Positions 25,303 through 32,256 of a stretch of DNA of 61,675 bases are shown piece after piece. The stretch spans positions 2,159,286 to 2,220,960 of the forward strand of contig NZ_CP016201.1 of assembly GCF_001683335.1 (NCBI RefSeq), read 5' to 3'. The DNA comes from Selenomonas sp. oral taxon 126 (GTDB lineage: Bacteria > Bacillota > Negativicutes > Selenomonadales > Selenomonadaceae). The position numbers were made by a program, and so were the translations under genes. The notes beneath the pieces are model-generated. The model was not told where the DNA came from, made no database searches, and saw only the letters and a program-made list of their open reading frames with translations. The number at the start of each line of letters is the position of its first letter. Positions within the stretch are counted from its first letter, which is position 1.

Positions 25303-26207
25303 GCAAGTTTACCGTCGTTCACAAGATGATGGCATACACCTTTTTTGATTTTTCCACCGATCCAATATGGAGATGCGCTGAGAACATAGTTTGTCATCGG
25401 TGTGGTGACTGCCTGCTCCATTACTGCAAGCATACGCTCATAACCATTCGGGTGTGTTCGTTTTGCTGTGTCTGTCACGCCGACAAGAGTTTCGGATTTC
25501 AAGACGTCAAATTGATCTGTTAGACTGCCACTGCCCAACTCTAATACTCCGCGCCGTATGCTTTCAGCCGCATAAAAATCGATACGGCGACCATTTAAAT
25601 CCTCCTCATAGTCGGGAAATGATATAAGGTCATTCCTTGAAAACACATCCATGCCCTCGGCATCGCCGTATGCCAAAAACAACTCATCAATATATGTTTC
25701 CTCATTTTGAGTCGCTTCCTTAGGAACCGGTACATTAGCCGGACGGGGGAGCGACTTTATTTTTTCTTGGATGTCATTGATCAGCGTCAGATCTAAATCA
25801 GATTTTTGAGAGGGGGGAGATGAGGCAATATTGTTGATGATGTCTAAGATTATAGACTCTAACAGGTCTGCACATGCTGTGGCTGGATCATCACTTGAAA
25901 TGTTATGTCTGACCAACCAAGCTGATATCTTGTCATAAGACGATGTATCATCCATTCTCTCCCATATCCAATGCGAGAATTTTTCCTTATCACGGTGGTC
26001 ATAGAGATATTGTGCATCCTTTACTTGAATGAGGCGGATTCCTTTGATGTATCGATACTTTGTGTCATTCTGTCTCTTCAGTAGTTTACAGGCGTCCATT
26101 GCAGCATCTTGTATGAAATTCCCGATCAGCTCAGTGAAATAGTCATACTCCGATTTTCCATATGAAATATAGGCTGAAAGACCTGTAGCATATTCAGAAA
26201 AAGTCAT
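25275..26207 (-). CDS. ABC-3C effector/CTD-type protein
   Basis: 310 residues, first gene of the operon. It lacks a clear nuclease or protease motif. The N-terminal part (residues 15-110) has YDYFTELIGNFIQDAAM and KFSHWIWERM, and the region 150-260 is acidic; the end is basic (WIRRRKKQ). By position it is the variable component with an ABC-3C C-terminal domain, thought to carry or recruit the effector. GGAGGAAT 8 bases upstream fixes the start. Which molecule it attacks cannot be told. Confidence 0.65.
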   Translation of the reverse strand: MTFSEYATGLSAYISYGKSEYDYFTELIGNFIQDAAMDACKLLKRQNDTKYRYIKGIRLIQVKDAQYLYDHRDKEKFSHWIWERMDDTSSYDKISAWLVRHNISSDDPATACADLLESIILDIINNIASSPPSQKSDLDLTLINDIQEKIKSLPRPANVPVPKEATQNEETYIDELFLAYGDAEGMDVFSRNDLISFPDYEEDLNGRRIDFYAAESIRRGVLELGSGSLTDQFDVLKSETLVGVTDTAKRTHPNGYERMLAVMEQAVTTPMTNYVLSASPYWIGGKIKKGVCHHLVNDGKLAWIRRRKKQ

Positions 26208-26242
26208 GACTTATATTCCTCCTGTTTGAAGATTTCCTTTCT

Positions 26243-26276
26243 GTCCGAGAGCGTCCGGGAGTGTCCGTCCAGTCCG
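26243..26276. repeat. Helically phased GTCCG repeats
   Basis: GTCCG occurs at 26243, 26253, 26263 and 26272, about one DNA turn apart, with a GTCCA at 26267. The block is 36-69 bp upstream of the ABC-3C operon start and is a plausible cooperative operator or promoter-proximal binding site. Confidence 0.55.
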
Positions 26277-26529
26277 ATTTTTAAATAAGCTATTTTGCTA
26301 AACTGCTATTAGTAAGTTGATTTTGTAGAAGTCCTCATCAAGCACAGCATATGAAATCTCTCTGTGAAGATAGTGCATAGAACTATTATAACACATTTCC
26401 AAGACAGTCCTTGCACCTTCGTCGTTTTATCCGGGGGGCAGAGGAAATCTAGTACATCTAAATTATAACACGAGCAAGAGTTTCTTTTCTCGCTTTTGTG
26501 AGAAAAAAACAGAAAAAATTCTAATCAAA

Positions 26530-26580
26530 AAGCGGTGACCAAATCGGATGTATGTGTCCGCTTCTTTGTAGAGAGGTAAA
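26530..26580 (+). promoter_or_regulatory. GGTGACC leader element, copy 1
   Basis: AAGCGG (26530-26535) can pair with CCGCTT (26558-26563) around the signature GGTGACCAAA; GTCCGCTTC begins exactly 22 bases after the start of GGTGACC. Same spacing as the copies at 27470 and 31589. Probably a structured leader of prophage early mRNA. Confidence 0.6.
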
Positions 26581-26807
26581 ACTTTTTAGGAGGTGGTAGG
26601 AAAAATCAAATTCGGTTTCCCAAAGTAAGTCAATCTGTTGTCCAAGATGGCCATAGGACGGCGGGATGCGAATAGGGGTTCTGACAGCATACGAGCTTGT
26701 CAGTATCTCTATGCTCCCACCGTGCTTCTTTATGCCCATTTTTGGAGTGAAGCCCGTGTGTAGTTTTGCATCCTGCCGTTCGGCAAGAACGAAAGGAACG
26801 CAAAACT

Positions 26808-27464
26808 ATGAAAATCCAGCTTAACGGTATCATCAAAGACTACTCCGCGCAGGAGGTCAAGGAACTCCTGCAGCAGGGACATCGTTTTCAGCACAGTAAG
26901 AAGCTGGGCGTGTATGTCCCCGTCCCGATTCAGATCCACGAAAACGGAAGAATCCGGGATACGGGCATGGATGAACTCGTCCGGCGGAAGACTGCCGGAG
27001 AAAAGTTCTTCAAGGCGTCGGGGCGGGCAATTTATGCACCTGTCGATGCTAATCAATACTCCGTCGTCATGCGCCCAATCTGGCGGGAGGATAAGCGGGA
27101 AAAGCGTGAGCAACACTGTATCTATGAAGGAAAGCCCTGCTGCGCCAACCGCAGCTGTGATGGATGCTCACATCCCGTGTATCGGACAATCTCTTTAGAA
27201 CGTGCGGTGGAGGTCAATGACCCGGCACTTCCCGTCCATGAGGATGTCGCCGACACCACAGTCCGCGAGGAGCGTAATCGCAGGCTGTACGAGGCTCTCG
27301 CCAAACTCGATCCCATCGACCATGAAATTCTTATCCGCAGGGCGGCGGGACAGTCTGAACGCGAGATTGCTGGTGCTGTCGGCTTCAAATCCAAAGAAAG
27401 TGTTCGTAAGCGTATGAAGAAATTCATGCCCAGACTGCAAGAGCAGATTGAGGATATTTTGTAA
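26808..27464 (+). CDS. Phage sigma-70 region 4-like regulator
   Basis: 218 residues. The C-terminal third (about 150-218) is a sigma region-4-type HTH: LDPIDHEILIRRAAGQSEREIAGAVGFKSKESVRKRMKKFM. The N-terminal part starts with a short module (MKIQLNGIIKDYSAQEVKELLQ) and there is a Cys cluster around residue 115 (HCIYEGKPCCANRSCDGC). Small proteins of this kind open the early module of Firmicutes prophages and are thought to direct transcription. Start is the ATG at 26808 after GAAAGGAAC. First gene after the 26530 leader. Confidence 0.7.
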   Translation: MKIQLNGIIKDYSAQEVKELLQQGHRFQHSKKLGVYVPVPIQIHENGRIRDTGMDELVRRKTAGEKFFKASGRAIYAPVDANQYSVVMRPIWREDKREKREQHCIYEGKPCCANRSCDGCSHPVYRTISLERAVEVNDPALPVHEDVADTTVREERNRRLYEALAKLDPIDHEILIRRAAGQSEREIAGAVGFKSKESVRKRMKKFMPRLQEQIEDIL

Positions 27465-27466
27465 AA

Positions 27467-27527
27467 TCTGGTGACCAGACTGCGGGCAGGTGTCCTCTTC
27501 TTTATAGGAAGGTGAAGATGCCCGCAG
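27467..27527 (+). promoter_or_regulatory. GGTGACC leader element, copy 2 (DUF2800-type leader)
   Basis: A small hairpin TCTGG-TGA-CCAGA (27467-27479) is followed directly by a perfect 9-bp stem CTGCGGGCA/TGCCCGCAG (27480-27488, 27519-27527) enclosing GTCCTCTTC. It starts 2 bases after the stop of the sigma-like gene and lies upstream of the DUF2800 operon, the position of the published DUF2800 candidate RNA motif (from memory; match not tested). Confidence 0.65.
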
Positions 27528-27550
27528 TTAATCGAAAGGAAGTGATACCT

Positions 27551-27847
27551 ATGCGGGAACAGAATGAAGTCACAGCAGAGCTTGTGGCGATATTGCGCCG
27601 GCTCGTCGATGTCCTTGAGGAAATCGTACAGAGTTCTCAAGGCGAGGAGCAACCGAAGGTCTCGGAATCGGAGGAAGCCTCACCAACACTTGAGGAGGTA
27701 CGCGCCGTACTTGCGAAACTCTCTGTCGAAGGACACAGTGCCGCAGTCAAGTCACTGATTGCCAAATACGGTGCGGCAAAACTCAGCGAGCTTGCGCCGG
27801 AACATTATGTGGCACTCCTGAAGGAGGCTGAGCGCATTGGCACGTAA
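27551..27847 (+). CDS. Small prophage protein upstream of DUF2800
   Basis: 98 residues: an N-terminal amphipathic helix (VTAELVAILRRLVDVLEEIV), a Ser/Glu-rich linker and a C-terminal helix-turn unit EVRAVLAKLSVEGHSAAVKSLIAKYGAAKLSEL that resembles the small rRNA-biogenesis-like or UvrD-linker repeats seen in phage accessory proteins. No function assigned. Start ATG 27551 is preferred for AAGGAAGTGAT; an upstream ATG (27518) lies inside the leader hairpin. Overlaps the next gene by 11 bases. Confidence 0.65.
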   Translation: MREQNEVTAELVAILRRLVDVLEEIVQSSQGEEQPKVSESEEASPTLEEVRAVLAKLSVEGHSAAVKSLIAKYGAAKLSELAPEHYVALLKEAERIGT

Positions 27848-28961
27848 ACACGCCATCCTCTCCGCATCCTCTGCCGCACGATGGATTGCTTGTCCGCCAT
27901 CGGCGCGGCTCAATGCGGAGCAATCCGATACGCCAAGCGAGTACGCCGCTCAAGGGACAGACGCGCATACGCTCTGTGAGTACAAACTCCGTAAGGCACT
28001 TGGTGAGCGGGTGCGCGATCCAACCAAGAAACTGTCCTCTTATGACAGCGAGATGGAGGAGTGCTCGGAATTCTACGTCCAGTTCATTATGGGGCTTGTG
28101 GCGCAGTTCCGCGAGGAAAACGCAGACACAATGGTGTCCGTGGAGCAGCGCGTGGATTTCTCGGACTTCGTGCCGGACGGCTTCGGCACGGCGGACACGC
28201 TCATCATCTTCGGCAAGACCGTCTGCATCGTGGACTACAAGCACGGCAAAGGCATCGAGGTCAGTGCTGACCACAATCCGCAGATGATGTGCTACGCGCT
28301 TGGCTGCGTCCAGATGTTCGACGGTCTCTACGACATCGAAGAGGTGCGGATGGTGATCTTCCAGCCTCGTTTCGCCAACATCTCGGAGTTCATCATCTCG
28401 AAAGCTGATCTTCTGGCATGGGCGGCAGATACGCTTGTACCTGCGGCAAAGTTGGCACACGAAGGAGAAGGAGTGTTCTGCGCCGGAGCACACTGCCAGT
28501 TCTGCAAAATCAAGGCGACCTGCCGCAAGCGGGCAGAGTACAATCTGGAACTCGCCCGGTATGACTTCGAAATGCCACCGACACTGGAAGATTCGGAAGT
28601 AGAAGCGGTGCTTGCAAAGGCTGACACACTCGCCGCATGGGTCAGCGACATCAAGGAATACGCCCTGCAGAGGGCGATTCAAGGGAAACAGTGGATGGAC
28701 TGGAAACTGGTGGAAGGCCGCTCGAATCGGAAATACACCGATGAGGCGGCTGTCGCCAAAACCGTCAAAGAAGCAGGCTTTGAGCCGTATGAGCAAAAAC
28801 TGCTCGGAATTACGGCGATGACTGGTCTGCTCGGAAAAAGTAAGTTTGAGGAACTGCTCGGCAGCCTCGTTGTCAAGCCGCAGGGGAAACCTACACTTGC
28901 TCCCATGAGCGACAAGCGGCCGGCGATGAACACTGCAGCAGAAGATTTTAAGGAAAGTTGA
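27837..28961 (+). CDS. DUF2800 phage nuclease-like protein (PD-(D/E)XK)
   Basis: 374 residues starting with TTG (LARKHAILSASSAARWIACPPSARL), which is the DUF2800 signature. The core has the nuclease pattern AWISR-type helix, VDYKHGKGIE with the Asp and Lys, and the Gln-Tyr helix QMMCYALG; a Cys group CAGAHCQFCKIKATC near 220 could hold an iron-sulfur or zinc site as in Cas4/AddB. It is a RecB-type exonuclease likely acting in phage recombination or replication. AAGGAGG 8 bases upstream fixes the TTG. Next gene, DUF2815, is its usual partner. Confidence 0.85.
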   Translation: MARKHAILSASSAARWIACPPSARLNAEQSDTPSEYAAQGTDAHTLCEYKLRKALGERVRDPTKKLSSYDSEMEECSEFYVQFIMGLVAQFREENADTMVSVEQRVDFSDFVPDGFGTADTLIIFGKTVCIVDYKHGKGIEVSADHNPQMMCYALGCVQMFDGLYDIEEVRMVIFQPRFANISEFIISKADLLAWAADTLVPAAKLAHEGEGVFCAGAHCQFCKIKATCRKRAEYNLELARYDFEMPPTLEDSEVEAVLAKADTLAAWVSDIKEYALQRAIQGKQWMDWKLVEGRSNRKYTDEAAVAKTVKEAGFEPYEQKLLGITAMTGLLGKSKFEELLGSLVVKPQGKPTLAPMSDKRPAMNTAAEDFKES

Positions 28962-28973
28962 GGAAAACACATC

Positions 28974-29534
28974 ATGGCAAAAGTTATCAATCCGACAAAA
29001 GTGATCACGGGTGTCAAGACACGTTGGAGCTATGCCAACGTCTGGCAGGCAAAGTCCATTAACGGCGGTGCGCCGAAGTTCAGCGTGTCGCTCATCATAC
29101 CGAAGAGCGACACCAAGACAGTGACGGCAGTCAAGAATGCCATTCAGGCAGCATATGAGGAAGGGCAGTCGAAGCTCAAGGGTAACAGCAAATCCGTCCC
29201 CGCGCTCACGGCGATCAAGACGCCGCTCCGTGATGGCGATGCGGAACGCCCGGACGATGAGGCGTATAAGGACAGCTACTTCATCAACGCAAACTCTGCG
29301 ACCGCGCCCGGCATCGTGGATGCTGCCCGCAATCCGATCATCGAGCACTCGGAGGTCTACTCCGGCGTTTACGGACGAGCAAGCATCAACTTCTACGCAT
29401 TCAACTCGAACGGCAGCAAGGGCATCGCTTGCGGACTGAACAACCTGCAGAAGATTTCCGACGGTGAGCCGCTCGGGGGCAAGACCCGCGCCGAGGATGA
29501 CTTCGCAGACGAAGACGAGGATTTTCTCAGCTAA
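28974..29534 (+). CDS. DUF2815, putative phage single-strand DNA-binding protein
   Basis: 186 residues: VITGVKTRWSYANVW, KFSVSLIIPKSDTKT and YSGVYGRASINFYAFN are typical of DUF2815, predicted to adopt an OB-like fold and serve as the phage SSB. The acidic tail DDFADEDEDFLS is the usual SSB-type C-terminal tip that recruits partners. It sits between the nuclease and the polymerase, in line with a replication/recombination role. Confidence 0.82.
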   Translation: MAKVINPTKVITGVKTRWSYANVWQAKSINGGAPKFSVSLIIPKSDTKTVTAVKNAIQAAYEEGQSKLKGNSKSVPALTAIKTPLRDGDAERPDDEAYKDSYFINANSATAPGIVDAARNPIIEHSEVYSGVYGRASINFYAFNSNGSKGIACGLNNLQKISDGEPLGGKTRAEDDFADEDEDFLS

Positions 29535-29602
29535 ATAAGAGTTGACCGACACGGGCAGCGGGGATTCTTCCTCGCTGCCTTTGTCACAGAAGGAGAACAT
29601 AC

Positions 29603-31555
29603 ATGAAGTCCATTTCTATCGATCTTGAAACTCGGAGCAGTGTGGACATCAGCAAGAGCGGCGTATATCGTTACGCCGAAGCTGAGGACTTTGCGATACT
29701 GCTTTTCGCCTATGCCGTGGATAGAGGCGCGGTGGAGGTCATCGACCTCGTGGGGGGTGAGCAGATTCCGCAGGAGATTCTGGATGCGCTGACCGATGAG
29801 AGCGTCATCAAGTGGGCGTTCAATGCCAATTTTGAGCGTGTGTGCCTGTCGCGTTACTTGTCGGACCTGGGGATCGCTCTGGATCCATTTCGAGACAATC
29901 ATCTGCTCTCTACGGAGTGCGCTCACTTCCTGAATCCTCGTAGCTGGCGATGCACGATGGTCTGGTCTGCCTACATGGGCTTGCCGCTCTCGCTTGCCGC
30001 CGTCGGACGGGTGCTTGGACTGGAAGAGCAGAAAATGACGGAGGGTAAGGCTCTCATCCGTTATTTTTCAACGCCTCCGTTCCATGAGCCTACAGGAGAG
30101 AAGTGGGAGATCTTCAAGTCTTACAACCGCCGCGATGTCGAAGTGGAGATGGCGATTCAGCAGCGTATCTTCAAATATCCTGTGCCTCCGTCGGTGTGGG
30201 AGGAGTATGTATTAGACCAAGAAATCAATGATCGTGGGATACGTCTGGATATGCCGTTCGTGGAGAATGCCGTCAAGATTGACGCGCTCACCAAGGAAAA
30301 ACTGACGGACAGGCTGAAAACTCTGACCGGGCTTGAGAATCCGAACAGCGTGGTGCAGATGAAGGCATGGCTTAAGGAGCGCGGTGTCGAAACGGAGTCA
30401 CTGGACAAGAAGGCTATGGCTGCCCTTCTTGCCAATGTTCCCGCTCCGCTGAAGGAAGTACTGGAACTTCGGCAGCAACTTGCAAAGTCCTCGGTGAAGA
30501 AATATCAGGCAATGCAGAATACCGTTTGTGCGGATAGCCGTGCACGGGGCATGTTTCAGTTCTATGGAGCGAACCGTACCGGGCGGTTTTCGGGACGCCA
30601 CATTCAATTACAAAATCTTCCTCAGAATCATCTCACCGACCTCGAATGCGCCCGTGACCTTGTGCGGGAGGGAAATTATGCGGCACTGGAAATGCTCTAT
30701 GATTCTGTGCCGGATGTTCTATCACAGCTGATCCGTACGGCCTTTATTCCAAAGGAGGGCAGGACATTCATCGTCGCCGACTTCTCTGCCATCGAAGCAC
30801 GGGTGCTGTCATGGCTTGCCAAGGAGCGATGGCGCATGGATGTATTCGCTGATGACGGCGACATCTACTGTGCCACGGCGGGCAGGATGTTCCATTGCAA
30901 TGTGGTGAAGCACGGCGAGAATGGGCATCTTCGGCAAAAAGGAAAGCAGGCAGAACTGGCCTGTGGTTACGGCGGCTCCGTTGGTGCGCTGAAGGCATTC
31001 GGGGCATTGGAGTCCGGGATGAAGGAAGATGAACTGAAACCGCTCGTGGATGCTTGGCGTGCAGCAAATCCGAATATCGTGGATTTCTGGTGGGCGGTGG
31101 ATCGCGCTGCCAAGGACTGTATCAAGGAACGAAGCAAAAAGATGACGCATGGAATCCAGTTCATCTATCAGAGCGGCATGATGTTCATTCAGCTTCCGAG
31201 CGGGCGCAGACTCTCCTATGTAAAACCGCGCATCGGAGAGAATCAGTTCGGTGGCGAATCCATTACCTACATGGGACTGAATCTCTCGAAAAAGTGGGCA
31301 CGGATTGAATCCTACGGCCCGAAGCTCGTGGAAAACATCACACAGGCCATCAGCCGCGACATCCTCTGCTATGCCATGCAGACGCTGCGGAACATGGAGA
31401 TTGTCGCTCACGTCCATGATGAAATCATCATCAAATGCGATGAACGCACCTCACTATCTGCCGTTTGTGAGCAGATGGCGCGAACTCCGCTGTGGGCAGA
31501 GGGGCTTCTGCTCCGCGTCGACGGTTTCGAGTGCCAATTCTATCAGAAAGACTAA
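29603..31555 (+). CDS. PolA-family DNA polymerase of the prophage
   Basis: 650 residues. An N-terminal 3'-5' exonuclease-like domain (SIDLETRSSVDISKSG) is followed by the family A polymerase: GRFSGRHIQLQNLP, motif A VADFSAIEARVLSWL, motif B-like region around KQAELACGYGGSVGALKAFG, and motif C HDEIIIKCD. Length fits phage enzymes without the 5' nuclease domain. It copies the phage genome together with the primase-helicase at 32257. AGAAGGAGAAC precedes the ATG. A terminator follows its stop immediately. Confidence 0.93.
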   Translation: MKSISIDLETRSSVDISKSGVYRYAEAEDFAILLFAYAVDRGAVEVIDLVGGEQIPQEILDALTDESVIKWAFNANFERVCLSRYLSDLGIALDPFRDNHLLSTECAHFLNPRSWRCTMVWSAYMGLPLSLAAVGRVLGLEEQKMTEGKALIRYFSTPPFHEPTGEKWEIFKSYNRRDVEVEMAIQQRIFKYPVPPSVWEEYVLDQEINDRGIRLDMPFVENAVKIDALTKEKLTDRLKTLTGLENPNSVVQMKAWLKERGVETESLDKKAMAALLANVPAPLKEVLELRQQLAKSSVKKYQAMQNTVCADSRARGMFQFYGANRTGRFSGRHIQLQNLPQNHLTDLECARDLVREGNYAALEMLYDSVPDVLSQLIRTAFIPKEGRTFIVADFSAIEARVLSWLAKERWRMDVFADDGDIYCATAGRMFHCNVVKHGENGHLRQKGKQAELACGYGGSVGALKAFGALESGMKEDELKPLVDAWRAANPNIVDFWWAVDRAAKDCIKERSKKMTHGIQFIYQSGMMFIQLPSGRRLSYVKPRIGENQFGGESITYMGLNLSKKWARIESYGPKLVENITQAISRDILCYAMQTLRNMEIVAHVHDEIIIKCDERTSLSAVCEQMARTPLWAEGLLLRVDGFECQFYQKD

Positions 31556-31561
31556 TTTCCA

Positions 31562-31588
31562 TCCTCCCAGAAAATTGGGAGGATTTTT
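31562..31588 (+). terminator. Terminator/attenuator after the polymerase gene
   Basis: TCCTCCC (31562-31568) and GGGAGGA (31577-31583) make a perfect 7-bp stem followed by five T. The same GGGAGG can instead pair with CCTCCC at 31600-31605, which would break the terminator and expose the third leader element. Confidence 0.8.
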
Positions 31589-31636
31589 GGTGACCAAAAC
31601 CTCCCGGTTCGTCCTCTTACTGATGAGAGGTACTAA
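31577..31636 (+). promoter_or_regulatory. GGTGACC leader element, copy 3
   Basis: TTTTGG-TGA-CCAAAA forms a 6-bp hairpin carrying GGTGACC (31589); GTCCTCTTA starts 22 bases later (31611) and CCTCT/AGAGG forms a second hairpin. It overlaps the terminator described at 31562, giving two mutually exclusive folds. Confidence 0.65.
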
Positions 31637-31663
31637 TCAGTTTTCAAAGGGAGGAAAGCCTTT

Positions 31664-31867
31664 ATGTTCTATGTTAAGGAAAACATCAATGACGCTATGG
31701 AGGTCACGGTGGAAATCAACGATGAGAATGTCTTCTGTCACTGTCCGCGCTGCGGAGCGGAAGTGCCTGTTGATCTCAACGATTTCTTCGGCGATGCGGA
31801 GTTCGACCTCTTCGGCACGGCGATCTGCTGCACGGAATGCAGCAGGAAGATGAGGTGTGAGAAATGA
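31664..31867 (+). CDS. Small zinc-ribbon phage protein
   Basis: 67 residues with two Cys pairs (CHCPRC and CCTEC) that can hold one zinc, separated by an acidic loop (DLNDFFGDAEFDLFG). No catalytic feature. GGGAGGAAAG lies upstream and its stop overlaps the next start by 4 bases (ATGA). Possibly a DNA or protein adaptor. Confidence 0.7.
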   Translation: MFYVKENINDAMEVTVEINDENVFCHCPRCGAEVPVDLNDFFGDAEFDLFGTAICCTECSRKMRCEK

Positions 31868-32256
31868 TCGAGTTCAGAAATCACGAGGGCTATGCCGATC
31901 CTACAACGCACGCAGCTCTCACCAAGGTATTCCGACAGAATCTGTTCACCTACATCTGCTCTCCCTATCGGGACAATCCGCGCGTCAACGTCATGCGGGC
32001 GCGGCAGTACTGCAAGTTCTCGGTGAGCAAAGGGCGTATTCCCCTTGCGCCGCACCTGTACTTTCCGCAGTTTCTGTCAGAGATCGACGAGCGCGGGAAG
32101 GCACTGTCCATGAATTTCGAGCTTTTGCGGCTGTGCGGCGAGGTCTGGGTGTTTGGCGAGAGGATCACCGAGGGCATGGCAGCGGAGATTGCCCATGCCG
32201 GGAGACTGCGGAAGAACATCCGTTATTTCACCACGAAGTGCGAGGAGGTGCTATGA
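31864..32256 (+). CDS. Nucleoside 2-deoxyribosyltransferase-like phage protein
   Basis: 130 residues. YICSPYRDNPRVNVMRARQYCKF ... PLAPHLYFPQFL is the layout of small Rossmann-like proteins related to nucleoside 2-deoxyribosyltransferases and DUF4406, with the start strand, the Asn/Arg helix and the PxAPHL motif. In phages they are placed among replication genes and may act on nucleotides, but the catalytic Glu of true transferases is not obvious (ERITEGM may supply it). Coupled to both neighbours by overlaps. Confidence 0.68.
   Translation: MIEFRNHEGYADPTTHAALTKVFRQNLFTYICSPYRDNPRVNVMRARQYCKFSVSKGRIPLAPHLYFPQFLSEIDERGKALSMNFELLRLCGEVWVFGERITEGMAAEIAHAGRLRKNIRYFTTKCEEVL

Larger units (their letters stand above)
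26208..26807. other. Intergenic region between ABC-3C operon and prophage
   Basis: About 600 bp without a convincing gene. It contains phased GTCCG repeats near the ABC-3C start, an AT-rich stretch (26380-26525) with two ATTATAACAC boxes (about 26394 and 26462), and the first GGTGACC leader element of the prophage at 26530. Short frames around 26640-26760 on either strand show no family resemblance. The left attachment site of the prophage may lie here, but no direct repeat could be matched inside the window. Confidence 0.6.

Noticed and set aside
26208-26807. tRNA or integration site at the left prophage border
   Set aside because: No cloverleaf-type sequence or CCA end was seen here or elsewhere, and no direct repeat could be paired inside the window.
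27783-29600. Minus-strand open frame of about 600 codons opposite DUF2800/DUF2815
   Set aside because: It lies entirely antisense to two well-supported genes, has no family motif and is rich in Cys/Val/Arg as expected from the reverse of GC-rich coding sequence.
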